Assembly: GCF_000143765.1 (NCBI RefSeq)
Contig: NZ_GL379773.1
Location: 310,001-374,000 of the forward strand
Direction of reading: 5' to 3'
From: Sphingobacterium spiritivorum ATCC 33861
GTDB lineage: Bacteria > Bacteroidota > Bacteroidia > Sphingobacteriales > Sphingobacteriaceae
DNA length: 64,000 nucleotides
Below are positions 53,741-62,116 of this stretch, piece by piece (the first letter of the stretch is position 1; every line of letters begins with the position of its first letter). Position numbers and translations under genes: made by a program. The notes under the pieces are model-generated. The model saw only the letters and a list, made by a program, of their open reading frames with translations, was not told the DNA's origin and made no database searches.

Positions 53741-54751
53741 ATGATTTCAACCTTATTAGTTGTTGTTATTATTTTAGCGATTGCCTTTGACTACATCAAT
53801 GGTTTCCATGATGCAGCCAACTCAATTGCAACAGTAGTTTCAACAAAAGTATTAACACCATTTATGGCTGTACTTTGGGCAGCAATATTCAATTTTGCAG
53901 CCTACTTTTATTTTACTGACCATAAAGTAGCCAATACAGTAGCCAAAACAGTTATTGAAGAATACATTACACTGGAAGTAATATTCGCCGGCCTTGTTGC
54001 CGCTATCGGATGGAATTTATTCACCTGGTATTATGGTATACCTTCAAGTTCTTCGCACACCCTTATAGGCGGGTTTGCAGGATCGGGAATGGCTTATGCC
54101 TATATTATGGGAGGAGATCCTATCCACGCAATCAATATCGATGCGACATTAAAAATTATTTCATTCATTGTCCTCGCTCCGGTCATAGGGATGATCATAT
54201 CAGTCATTATCACACTGATCATTATCAATCTGGCCAAGAAAAGTAAGCCAAGCGTAGCAGAAAAATGGTTTAAATTTTTACAACTGATCTCTTCTGCAGC
54301 ATTGAGTTTTGCACACGGAGGTAATGATGCACAGAAAGTAATGGGTATTATCTTAGTCGCAATGGTTGCAGGTGGTTATATTGAAAACACAAGCCATATG
54401 CCGGAATGGATACCATTGACTTGTTATGCAGCCATTTCTGCCGGAACAATGAGCGGAGGATGGAAAATCGTAAAAACAATGGGAACCAAGATTACCAAAG
54501 TAACTCCTCTGGAAGGCGTAAGTGCCGAAACTGCCGGAGCAGTGACATTGGGTATCACCGAACACTTCGGAATCCCGGCTTCTACTACACATACAATTAC
54601 CGGATCTATTATAGGTGTAGGAATTGTGAAAAGAGTTTCAGCTGTAAGATGGGGAGTGACGATCAGCCTTCTTTGGGCCTGGATCCTGACTATACCAGTT
54701 TCAGCACTATTGGGTGGTATCACGCTGGCAATCATCCATTATATTTTATAA
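53741..54751 (+). CDS. PiT family inorganic phosphate transporter
   Basis: The 336-residue membrane protein imports phosphate driven by the ion gradient. It has the two family signatures: GFHDAANSIATVVSTKVLTP at residues 21-40 and FAHGGNDAQKVMGII near 190-204, and the duplicated pattern PSSSSHTLIGG / PASTTHTITGSIIG. The length is that of the short bacterial PiT. The gene pairs with DUF47 upstream. A hairpin after the stop may be its terminator. Confidence 0.96.
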   Translation: MISTLLVVVIILAIAFDYINGFHDAANSIATVVSTKVLTPFMAVLWAAIFNFAAYFYFTDHKVANTVAKTVIEEYITLEVIFAGLVAAIGWNLFTWYYGIPSSSSHTLIGGFAGSGMAYAYIMGGDPIHAINIDATLKIISFIVLAPVIGMIISVIITLIIINLAKKSKPSVAEKWFKFLQLISSAALSFAHGGNDAQKVMGIILVAMVAGGYIENTSHMPEWIPLTCYAAISAGTMSGGWKIVKTMGTKITKVTPLEGVSAETAGAVTLGITEHFGIPASTTHTITGSIIGVGIVKRVSAVRWGVTISLLWAWILTIPVSALLGGITLAIIHYIL

Positions 54752-54775
54752 TCGTAGTTAAAAGACTACAATTAT
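54748..54775 (+). terminator. Possible terminator of the PiT gene
   Basis: Stem ATAAT-c-GTAGT (54748-54758) with ACTAC-a-ATTAT (54765-54775), one mismatch, loop TAAAAG. It overlaps the stop codon and is followed by GTCCGTTTTATT, a weak T-rich stretch. Confidence 0.45.
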
Positions 54776-54815
54776 GTCCGTTTTATTGTAATTCGATGAA
54801 TTCAATATTAAAAAA

Positions 54816-54847
54816 TTTGTGTATAAAGTTCAAAATAGGTACATTTA
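54816..54847 (+). promoter_or_regulatory. Promoter of the OmpA-type gene (-33 and -7)
   Basis: TTTG at 54816-54819, exactly 20 bp, then TACATTTA at 54840-54847 (7 of 8 to TAnnTTTG). This is one of the few promoters here with both boxes at the right spacing. It implies an AU-rich leader of about 150 nt before the OmpA-type gene. Confidence 0.55.
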
Positions 54848-55000
54848 CACGCTAAATTGAAAATCTGAAAGTAATCAGGTAATGAAGATTTAAATCTTTT
54901 AAAGCATTTTAAATTTTTGGTACAGTTATTGTTTAGATTGTTAGTGTTAAATAAAGTTAAAGAAAACAATTAAAATTTTAATAACCTTAAAAACAAGAGT

Positions 55001-56383
55001 ATGAACTATTCTACAATTAAAAAAACAGCTATCGCTGCTTCATTAGTAGCCGCTCTAGGTTACGCTGAAGTTGCTCAGGCGCAACAACCAACAGTATTTG
55101 GTGGAAGATCACAATACAGAACTTGGTCTATCGGTGTACAAGGTGGTATCACTACTCCTAACGTACTTATAGGTGGATCTAATGCATTCGGTCAAAAAGT
55201 AGGTCTTTTCCAAAATAAAGTTGGTGAGTACTACGGACTAACTGTTCGTAAACAATTTTCTCACCTTTTCGGTTTAGAATTAGAAGGTAACAGAGGTAAG
55301 ATCAAAACTTACAACCATGATGTATCTGGTCCTGTTGCTGAAACTGCAAACGGAGCAAGATCTGCACAAGTTGATGTAAACTGGGCTGCTAGCTTAAATG
55401 GTGTATTCCAATTGGGTACTATCGACTTCTTGAGAAGAGAAAATGCAGTTAATTTCTACGCTAAAGTAGGTTTAGGAGTAATGGCTTCAAACCCTATCCA
55501 GTATGCTAATAACGATTTCACTGGTGCTGAAGTTTACAATAACAAAGGTAAATGGGGTGAAGAAATCTTTGGTGACAGAGAGAAAGTTGGTGACAGAGAT
55601 AACAAATTAGGCGCTTTCGTACCAGTTGGTGTTGGTGTTAAATTCAAATTATCTGAAGTTGTTGCCTTGAACTTAGGTTACACAATGAACTTCACTGATG
55701 ATAACTTGTTATACGGTCCAGCTAGAACTGACTACAAAGGTAAATTCTCTAACGTATACGGTGGTTTAGAATTCACTTTAGGTTCAAGAGACAAACAAAG
55801 CCTTACTTTCACTAACCCAGTTGCAACAATGTACGATGAGTTGAAAGATCCTTCATTGAAAAACGAAGTTGAGGCTCTTAAACAACGCGTATCTACTTTA
55901 GAAGGAACTGTTGATCAGTTAGGTAAAGATTCTGACGGTGACGGTGTATCTGATAAATTTGACAAATGCCCTAACACTCCTGCTGGAACAGTAGTAGATG
56001 GTTCAGGATGTCCAATCAAATTCCCAGAGCCAGTTGTTAACAACTACACTGCTTCTACAGGTCAGTACGGTAGCATCCAATTCGAATTCGATAGCTCTGT
56101 ATTGAAAACTGAATCTTACTCTACTTTAGACAGATTAGCTAAAGAATTGCGTGATAACAATTCATCAGTAACTTTAGATGGTTATGCATCTGCAGAAGGT
56201 ACTGAAGCTTACAACATGACTCTTTCTAAAGACCGTGCTAACGCAGTTAAACAATACTTAGTAAACGCTGGTGTTACTGCTGCTAAAGTTACAGCTAACG
56301 GTTACGGAGAAGCTAACCCAGTAGCATCTAATGCAACTGAAGAAGGTCGTATCCAAAACCGTCGTGTTGAGATCAAAAAATAA
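55001..56383 (+). CDS. OmpA family outer-membrane protein with TSP3 repeat
   Basis: The 460-residue protein has a Sec signal (to about AQAQ, residue 28), an N-terminal beta-barrel (about 30-268), a short coiled coil (SLKNEVEALKQRVSTLEGTV, about 288-307), one thrombospondin-type-3 calcium-binding repeat DSDGDGVSDKFDKCPNTPAG (about 312-331), and a C-terminal OmpA peptidoglycan-binding domain with SSVTLDGYASAEGTEAYNM and TLSKDRANAVKQYL. The codon choice is strongly biased (few synonymous forms) compared with its neighbours, as expected of a very abundant protein. It has its own promoter and a strong terminator. Confidence 0.95.
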   Translation: MNYSTIKKTAIAASLVAALGYAEVAQAQQPTVFGGRSQYRTWSIGVQGGITTPNVLIGGSNAFGQKVGLFQNKVGEYYGLTVRKQFSHLFGLELEGNRGKIKTYNHDVSGPVAETANGARSAQVDVNWAASLNGVFQLGTIDFLRRENAVNFYAKVGLGVMASNPIQYANNDFTGAEVYNNKGKWGEEIFGDREKVGDRDNKLGAFVPVGVGVKFKLSEVVALNLGYTMNFTDDNLLYGPARTDYKGKFSNVYGGLEFTLGSRDKQSLTFTNPVATMYDELKDPSLKNEVEALKQRVSTLEGTVDQLGKDSDGDGVSDKFDKCPNTPAGTVVDGSGCPIKFPEPVVNNYTASTGQYGSIQFEFDSSVLKTESYSTLDRLAKELRDNNSSVTLDGYASAEGTEAYNMTLSKDRANAVKQYLVNAGVTAAKVTANGYGEANPVASNATEEGRIQNRRVEIKK

Positions 56384-56412
56384 TTATTCTTAATCCGAAT
56401 AATTTAACATAC

Positions 56413-56441
56413 AAAGCCTTCCCGAAATTCGGGAAGGCTTT
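56413..56441 (+). terminator. Terminator of the OmpA-type gene
   Basis: Near-perfect palindrome (AAAGCCTTCCCGAA at 56413-56426 and TTCGGGAAGGCTTT at 56428-56441), 29 bp after the stop, followed by TTGTGTTTT. Confidence 0.88.
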
Positions 56442-56472
56442 TGTGTTTTAAACACATTTATTTTATTTATTG

Positions 56473-56480
56473 TACCTTTG
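56473..56480 (+). promoter_or_regulatory. -7 promoter element of the TPR-aroE-gldD operon
   Basis: TACCTTTG, perfect TAnnTTTG. The leader to the TPR start at 56596 would be about 110 nt and contains a 17-codon open frame (56499-56552). A Shine-Dalgarno AAAGGA lies just ahead of the TPR start. Confidence 0.55.
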
Positions 56481-56595
56481 TACTATTATTTCCATAAAAT
56501 GTGGAAAACATATACATCATATATTCAACAAAAAGTCTTATTTTTCTTTTAAGATTAGTGAACGGGATTATGATTTCTAAATAGAAAGGAATACG

Positions 56596-57999
56596 ATGGA
56601 AGAAGAATTCGAATTTGGTTCTCCTGAAGAACAGAAGTTTTCGGTTGACCGCTATGAAGAAATGATCAGAAATGAAGATCAGTATTTCTTTGACACGAAG
56701 GCTTTTGAGGGAATCATCGACTATTATATGGATAAGAATGATCCTATAAAAGCCCTACAGGTTGTCGACTATGCAATCAACCAGCACCCCTTTGAAACCA
56801 ATTTCTTTTTGAAACAAGCGCAGCTCTTTGCTGCGACAAATCAGTTTCACAATGCACTGGCATCACTGGATAAAGCTGAACTTCTGGAACCTTCAGAAGG
56901 GGATATTTACCTTATAAAAGGAAGTATACTCGGGTCGCTGAATAACTTTGAGGAAGCGCATCAAAACTTACAGAAAGCACTCGAACTGACAGATAGTAAA
57001 GATGAGGTATTTTATCAGATAAGCGGGTTATATCAGGCGCAGGGAGATTATGAGAAGGCAGTATATTACCTGCGGAAATCTTTGGAACTGAATATGGAAA
57101 ATCAGGATGCTCTATATGAACTGGCATTCTGTTATGATGTACTGGATAAACAGGAAGAAAGCGTCGCTTTTTATCTGCAGTATATTGACAATGACCCCTA
57201 TTCATATGCCGCATGGTACAATCTGGGTAATGCTTATCATAAACTAAGTCAGTACAGAGAAGCTATAGATGCATACGATTATGCCATTTTAATAAAAGAG
57301 AATTTCTCTTCAGCCTACTTCAACAAAGGCAATGCATTGGTTAATCTGGATTGCTTCAAGGAAGCCATCGAGGTATATAAACATACTTTCGAGTATGAAC
57401 CGCCGAGTGCTGAAACATACTGTGCTATTGGAGAGTGTTATGAAAAATTAGAACAGATGGACGAAGCCCGCCAATATTACAAAAAAGCAGTAAAGCTGGA
57501 TAGTAATATGGGTGATGCCTGGTTTGGTATAGGAGTGACTTTAGATTTTGAAGAACGTTATTTCGAATCGCTTCATTTTTACAAAAAAGCACTTGACATA
57601 GACGACCAGAATCCGGATTACTGGTTTGCCATTGCAGATGCGCGTTATAAGTTAAAACAGTTGGATGAAGCTGAAAAGGCATATGCAAAGGTAGTCGAGC
57701 TCAACCCCACAGATGTTGAAGCATGGCTAGACTTTTCGTCTATCTACTTTGAGCAAAGCAAATTTGTAGAAGCCATAGATACTATAGCAGATGCGATCAA
57801 CAACAATCCGGAAGCAGCAGAACTGTACTACCGAATGGTTGCTTATTTATTTGCAAACGGTCAGTATAATGAAGCGTTAAACTTTCTGGAATTAGGACTC
57901 GCTACAGATCCGCAGAAACACTATATTATTTTTGAATACCTGCCTCAATTGCAGGGAAACAAAATTATTGTTGATATCATAAAAAAATACGCTTTATAA
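56596..57999 (+). CDS. Cytoplasmic tetratricopeptide-repeat protein
   Basis: The 467-residue protein has no signal peptide and consists of about eleven TPR units in a row, for example KALQVVDYAINQHPFETNFF, AYYNLGNAYHKLSQYREAID-type repeats (here AWYNLGNAYHKLSQYREAID) and GDAWFGIGVTLDFEERYFES. The N-terminus is acidic (MEEEFEFGSPEEQKF). Such proteins are scaffolds; the partner is unknown. The gene is followed by aroE after 5 bp and gldD with 1-bp overlap, an arrangement that may be conserved in related genomes. Confidence 0.9.
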   Translation: MEEEFEFGSPEEQKFSVDRYEEMIRNEDQYFFDTKAFEGIIDYYMDKNDPIKALQVVDYAINQHPFETNFFLKQAQLFAATNQFHNALASLDKAELLEPSEGDIYLIKGSILGSLNNFEEAHQNLQKALELTDSKDEVFYQISGLYQAQGDYEKAVYYLRKSLELNMENQDALYELAFCYDVLDKQEESVAFYLQYIDNDPYSYAAWYNLGNAYHKLSQYREAIDAYDYAILIKENFSSAYFNKGNALVNLDCFKEAIEVYKHTFEYEPPSAETYCAIGECYEKLEQMDEARQYYKKAVKLDSNMGDAWFGIGVTLDFEERYFESLHFYKKALDIDDQNPDYWFAIADARYKLKQLDEAEKAYAKVVELNPTDVEAWLDFSSIYFEQSKFVEAIDTIADAINNNPEAAELYYRMVAYLFANGQYNEALNFLELGLATDPQKHYIIFEYLPQLQGNKIIVDIIKKYAL

Positions 58000-58004
58000 C
58001 GAAC

Positions 58005-58751
58005 ATGAAAAAATTAGGGCTCATTGGATTTCCGCTAGGTCATTCCTTTTCCAAAAAGTACTATTTAGAAAAATTTGAAAAAGAACATATCCGGGGCATT
58101 GATTATAACTTATATCCGTTAGAAGACATCCATCAGTTTCCTGATCTCTATCAGGAAACTGATGGTCTTTATGGCGTAAATGTCACCATACCTCATAAAC
58201 AAACAATTATTCCTTTTCTGAATGAATTATCTCCGGAAGCACAGCAAATGAATGCTGTAAATTGTATCCAGATCAAGAAAAATGGAGAAGGATATCATCT
58301 AAAGGGATTTAATACAGATGCATTCGGTTTTGAAGAATCACTGAAGCCCCTACTCAAACCTCATCATAGCAAAGCACTTATTCTGGGCAACGGTGGCGCT
58401 GCACAGGCAGTTGTTTTCTCTCTGGAGAAATTAGACATCCCTTATCAGTTTGTAAGCCGGACAAAAACAGACACCAATCTTACTTACACGGAACTCAATG
58501 ATACAATAATAAAAGAGCATACTCTTATTATCAACTGTTCACCCTTGGGAACTTATCCAAATGTAGATACTTGCCCGGATATCCCTTATGAGAGTATTTC
58601 AAAAGAGCACTTACTCTATGATCTGGTATACAATCCTGAAGTCACTTTATTTCTCAAAAAAGGACAGGAACAAGGTGCCGAAATCAAAAACGGCTATGAA
58701 ATGCTTTTACTTCAGGCGGAGAGAAACTGGGTTATCTGGAACGAAGTGTAA
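58005..58751 (+). CDS. aroE: Shikimate dehydrogenase
   Basis: AroE reduces 3-dehydroshikimate with NADPH in the aromatic amino-acid pathway. The 248-residue product has GFPLGHSFSKKYY at the N-terminus (shikimate-binding Ser pair), the catalytic Lys65 in VTIPHKQ and Asp105 in GFNTDAFGFEESL, and the nucleotide loop GNGGAAQAVVFSL near 129-141. It is a little shorter than E. coli AroE (272). It lies 5 bp after the TPR gene and overlaps gldD by 1 bp. Confidence 0.96.
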   Translation: MKKLGLIGFPLGHSFSKKYYLEKFEKEHIRGIDYNLYPLEDIHQFPDLYQETDGLYGVNVTIPHKQTIIPFLNELSPEAQQMNAVNCIQIKKNGEGYHLKGFNTDAFGFEESLKPLLKPHHSKALILGNGGAAQAVVFSLEKLDIPYQFVSRTKTDTNLTYTELNDTIIKEHTLIINCSPLGTYPNVDTCPDIPYESISKEHLLYDLVYNPEVTLFLKKGQEQGAEIKNGYEMLLLQAERNWVIWNEV

Positions 58752-59335
58752 TGAGGTATTTTGTTTTATATTTGTTATCTGCCTTTTTATTCAGCGCTAT
58801 ATTTACAGCCTGCCATGAAGACTATTCCCCGAAGCCAAGAGGTTATTTCAGAATTGAATTTCCGGATAAAAAGTATAAGATGACGCAGACAGGTTGTCCT
58901 TTCGATTTCGAAATACCTGCCTATGCTACATTGGATAAGGATCGGGAAAAAGATGCCAAACCCTGTTGGCTGAATCTCGATTTCCCTCAATTCAATGCGC
59001 GTCTTCACCTCAGCTATTTTGATATTAATAAGAATGTCTCTTTTCAGCAGTTAAGCGAAGATGCACGAACATTTGCTTTCAATCATACCGTGAAAGCTAC
59101 AGCAATAGAACAAAAAAGGATCAATAAGGAGGATCGCCGTATATTTGGTGTACAATACCTTATCCGGGGAAATACAGCATCCAATGATCAGTTTTTTGTA
59201 TCCGACAGCATCCATCATTATTTAAGAGGAGCGTTATATTTCAATGAAAAACCGCACCTCGATTCCATACAACCGGTTTTAGATTTTATTAATGCGGATA
59301 TTGAACGTATCATCCAAACAATACATTGGAAATAA
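58751..59335 (+). CDS. gldD: Gliding motility lipoprotein GldD
   Basis: GldD is an envelope lipoprotein needed for gliding and surface-protein secretion in Flavobacterium; its exact part in that machinery is unclear. The 194-residue product has Cys21 in the lipobox FTAC, followed by the family's DYSPKPRGYFRIEFPDKKY, the CPFDFEIPAYATLDKD block, and CWLNLDFPQFNARLHLSYF. It overlaps aroE by 1 bp. The usual neighbour gldE is not next to it here, so it may be acting without gliding, as in many non-motile Bacteroidota. Confidence 0.93.
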   Translation: MRYFVLYLLSAFLFSAIFTACHEDYSPKPRGYFRIEFPDKKYKMTQTGCPFDFEIPAYATLDKDREKDAKPCWLNLDFPQFNARLHLSYFDINKNVSFQQLSEDARTFAFNHTVKATAIEQKRINKEDRRIFGVQYLIRGNTASNDQFFVSDSIHHYLRGALYFNEKPHLDSIQPVLDFINADIERIIQTIHWK

Positions 59336-59339
59336 ATCG

Positions 59340-59347
59340 TATTTTTG
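59340..59347 (+). promoter_or_regulatory. -7 promoter element of the MBL hydrolase gene
   Basis: TATTTTTG, matching TAnnTTTG. The TTG at 59345 lies inside it and so cannot be a start codon of its own transcript. Transcription would begin near 59352, just 2 nt before the ATG at 59354. Confidence 0.5.
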
Positions 59348-59353
59348 AAGACT

Positions 59354-59995
59354 ATGGTACATTTAAAGCAATTTGTCTGCAATCCCTATCAGGAAAACAC
59401 GTACGTACTTTATGATGATAAAGGCTTCTGTGCGATCATTGATCCCGGAATGTATGGGAAAGCAGAAGAAGATCTTTTCTTATCATTTATTGAAGAACAT
59501 AAACTAAATCCTGTTGTACTGCTGAATACCCACTGTCATATTGATCATGTATTAGGCAATAAATTTATACATGAGCACTTTGGTCTTTTACCTCAGTTTC
59601 ATGAAGGAGAACTTCCATTACTGATAGAAGTACAGAATTATGCCCCGCAAATGGGCATACGTTATGATATTTCTCCTATTGGAGAATATTTTTTACCTGA
59701 AGAAGGTACTGTCAGCTTTGGAGACAATGTTTTGAAACTGATATTCGTTCCCGGCCATTCACCTGCACACTTATGCTTCTATCATGAATCCCAAAAATTC
59801 GTAATAGGGGGAGATGCGCTTTTTAGAGGTAGTATCGGAAGAACAGATTTACCTGGAGGAAATCATAACCAATTACTAAAAAGTATTCAGGAAAAGCTCT
59901 ACACCCTACCGGAAGATGTCATCGTATATCCAGGGCATGGACCTTCAACTACTATTGGAGATGAGAAAAGAACCAATCCTTTTATAAGAGCATAA
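59354..59995 (+). CDS. MBL-fold metallo-hydrolase (glyoxalase II-like)
   Basis: The product (213 residues from ATG) has a complete metallo-beta-lactamase-fold site: His60, His62, Asp64 and His65 in NTHCHIDHVLG, a third-ligand His in VPGHSPAHL, Asp in GGDALFRGSIGRTDLPGG and the last His in YPGHGPSTT. This subgroup is often annotated as hydroxyacylglutathione hydrolase-like, but substrates vary and it is not proven. The start was moved 3 codons downstream of a TTG which overlaps the promoter element. Confidence 0.93.
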   Translation: MVHLKQFVCNPYQENTYVLYDDKGFCAIIDPGMYGKAEEDLFLSFIEEHKLNPVVLLNTHCHIDHVLGNKFIHEHFGLLPQFHEGELPLLIEVQNYAPQMGIRYDISPIGEYFLPEEGTVSFGDNVLKLIFVPGHSPAHLCFYHESQKFVIGGDALFRGSIGRTDLPGGNHNQLLKSIQEKLYTLPEDVIVYPGHGPSTTIGDEKRTNPFIRA

Positions 59996-60010
59996 AAGAA
60001 AGTCCATACT

Positions 60011-61246
60011 ATGAATCTGTCCTACTTTTTTGCCAAACGATACCTGTTCTCTAAAAAATCGGTTAATGCTATTAACATTATTTCGATGATTAGTGTTATA
60101 GGTGTGTTGGTTAGTAGTGCAGCACTGGTTATCGTATTATCTTTTTATAATGGAATGGAAAAGCTTATTCTTTCGATGTTCAGTACATTTTCCCCGGAAC
60201 TTCGTATTGAACCTGCAGAAGGCAAGCTTTTCTCTACGAAAAACCAGCTCTTTGAAGAGCTTCGTAAAAGCAAAGATATCAAAAGTTACAGTGAAGTTCT
60301 TGAAGAGAAAGCCCTTTTACAGTTTGGCAATCATCAGTTTATTGGCAAACTGAAAGGTATAGAACCAAATAGTCTCCATCAACACGCTTCTGACAGCATG
60401 CTTTATGCAGGAGAATTTGAAATTTTCAAAGAGGATGTCAGCTACGCCATTATCGGTGCAAATGTGCAGGCAAATTTACAAATACCTATAGTTGGTCTGA
60501 GAAATACAATGCTGATCAATTCTCCCAGGAAAGGATCTACCAACGCTGTTAATCCTGCAGATGATATTATACAAAGGGGAATCAGTCCGAGAGGAGTACT
60601 CAAATATCAGCAAGGATTTGACGATCTGGTGATCACTCCTATTGACTTTGCCAGAGATGCACTCGGCGAGTATGATAAGGTATCTGCGATAGAAATGTAC
60701 ACCAGACAACCCGAAAAACTTGCAGAAATCGAAAAACAGATTCAGGACAAGCTCGGTAAAGGTTTTAAAGTCTTAAATCGTGAAGAACAAAACCCAACAC
60801 TTTATAAAACCGTCAGCACGGAAAAATGGGCAGTATTCTTTATTCTTACTTTTATCGGTATCATTGCCATATTCAATATTATCGGATCTATGACCATGCT
60901 GGTCATTGACAAACGTCAGGATATGATTATTCTGAAAAGTCTGGGAGCTGAAAACACCCTGATACAACGTATCTTTTATAATGAAGGAATGTTGATTGCG
61001 CTTATCGGAAGTGTCAGCGGTATTATTATAGGATATGTCTTTTGCTTTTTGCAGGATACTTTTGGATTCATCCGTACCGGTGAAGGCAATAATAGTATAA
61101 TTGATGCTTACCCGGTAGATATAAGGCTCAGTGACTTCCTGTTGGTCTTTTTAACTGTATTATTAGCTTCTGTACTTATATCGTACTTATCATCACTTTT
61201 AAGTGTGAAAGCAATAGGAGATCTCAAAGCAGAAAGCAGTGAGTAG
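60011..61246 (+). CDS. FtsX-like ABC transporter permease (LolC/LolE type)
   Basis: The 411-residue protein has the layout of LolC/LolE-type permeases: an N-terminal membrane helix (about 20-45) after the motif FFAKRYLFSKKSVNAINIIS, a periplasmic MacB-PCD-like domain (about 50-265) and three C-terminal helices (about 270-300, 318-350, 370-400). The family sorts lipoproteins or moves lipids out of the inner membrane. No ATPase gene is next to it; the partner must be encoded elsewhere. It lies 15 bp after the MBL gene and is probably co-transcribed with it. Confidence 0.9.
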   Translation: MNLSYFFAKRYLFSKKSVNAINIISMISVIGVLVSSAALVIVLSFYNGMEKLILSMFSTFSPELRIEPAEGKLFSTKNQLFEELRKSKDIKSYSEVLEEKALLQFGNHQFIGKLKGIEPNSLHQHASDSMLYAGEFEIFKEDVSYAIIGANVQANLQIPIVGLRNTMLINSPRKGSTNAVNPADDIIQRGISPRGVLKYQQGFDDLVITPIDFARDALGEYDKVSAIEMYTRQPEKLAEIEKQIQDKLGKGFKVLNREEQNPTLYKTVSTEKWAVFFILTFIGIIAIFNIIGSMTMLVIDKRQDMIILKSLGAENTLIQRIFYNEGMLIALIGSVSGIIIGYVFCFLQDTFGFIRTGEGNNSIIDAYPVDIRLSDFLLVFLTVLLASVLISYLSSLLSVKAIGDLKAESSE

Positions 61247-61394
61247 AACATCAGAATTAAGAGGTAATAAGGTCTTTTGCGGAATCAAAGGTATATTTCT
61301 GTTTACCACCAGAAATACGACACTAAGCTAAAGGAAACAGAGTTAAATAATTCTATAGAACCTCTCTGTAGATACGATGTCGAAATATAACCAA

Positions 61395-62045
61395 TTAATA
61401 CTTTAACTTCTTCCGGCTATCGTCACCCTTGAAAATATCATTGATCAAACTTCCCCATGCAAAAGGGTTAAGTAAAGGGTTGGCATATTTTTGATTAATA
61501 GCTTTATTTGTCAATCCAATATGTCTTTGTGTAGAATTAAAATTCTGAATCTCTTCTGCACTTCTTGGCGTTATCCTGGCTAAAGCAGCCAGTGCTTCTG
61601 GTGAAACACTTCTGCGTGCAGTGGTTATGGCGTCATCTCCAACACGCAGTGCCATAAAGGCCATATTAAATTCTTCTATACTAGCCCAGGGAAATGGTGT
61701 AACCATAGGAAGTTCTTTGACAAGACTCTTCATTTGGATGGCCGCTGTATATTTATCTTCTGAAGTATTCGGAACCACAAATTCTGTAGGGTCATATCCG
61801 ATTGAAGAAAAACGTACTGTATCACCTACATGTGCTACAAAGGAGAAAAAACCTTCATGGTTGGCAACAAAAACCTGATCCTGACGATCACCATTCCGGA
61901 TTGTAACAAATGGTACTGGAAGTTCAGAACCTATTGCATGAATAATCCCGCTAAACTGAACAATCTTTTTTTCCTGAGCAAAGGAAAAAAAGGAAGAACA
62001 GATAAGCAAGATCGTGAAAACAATATGTTTAGGATTTTTTACCAT
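61395..62045 (-). CDS. Small secreted CarboxypepD-like domain protein
   Basis: Read from the ATG at 62043-62045 the protein has 216 residues: a Sec signal (MVKNPKHIVFTILLICSSFF to about SFAQ), then a carboxypeptidase-regulatory-like domain with GIIHAIGSELPVPFVTIRNG, GFFSFVAHVGDTVRFSSIGY and an ISS-type ending at about 115. The remaining 100 residues are polar. A longer reading (62063) would place the start inside the promoter element at 62051-62058. It is convergent with the permease gene, separated by 148 bp without a good terminator. Confidence 0.8.
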   Translation of the reverse strand: MVKNPKHIVFTILLICSSFFSFAQEKKIVQFSGIIHAIGSELPVPFVTIRNGDRQDQVFVANHEGFFSFVAHVGDTVRFSSIGYDPTEFVVPNTSEDKYTAAIQMKSLVKELPMVTPFPWASIEEFNMAFMALRVGDDAITTARRSVSPEALAALARITPRSAEEIQNFNSTQRHIGLTNKAINQKYANPLLNPFAWGSLINDIFKGDDSRKKLKY

Positions 62046-62050
62046 ACTCA

Positions 62051-62058
62051 CAAAACTA
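62051..62058 (-). promoter_or_regulatory. -7 promoter element of the CarboxypepD-like gene
   Basis: The minus strand reads TAGTTTTG, matching TAnnTTTG, and is only 5 bp from the ATG at 62045. The transcript would start at or next to the ATG. Confidence 0.5.
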
Positions 62059-62116
62059 CACATTTGTGCGCTACACGGCTGTTAAAATGTGTTAATAGTT
62101 AAAAGTCAGTAATTTG

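Noticed and set aside
54791..54803. Short palindrome AATTCGATGAATT upstream of the OmpA-type gene
   Set aside because: Only 5 bp per arm in AT-rich DNA, with a 3-base centre; expected by chance and not linked to the promoter boxes.
61294..61317. Perfect 8-bp inverted repeat (TATTTCTG/CAGAAATA) between the permease gene and the CarboxypepD-like gene
   Set aside because: It lies in a convergent gap where a terminator is expected, but neither strand has a T-run after it and the loop is 8 bases. Too weak to call a terminator.
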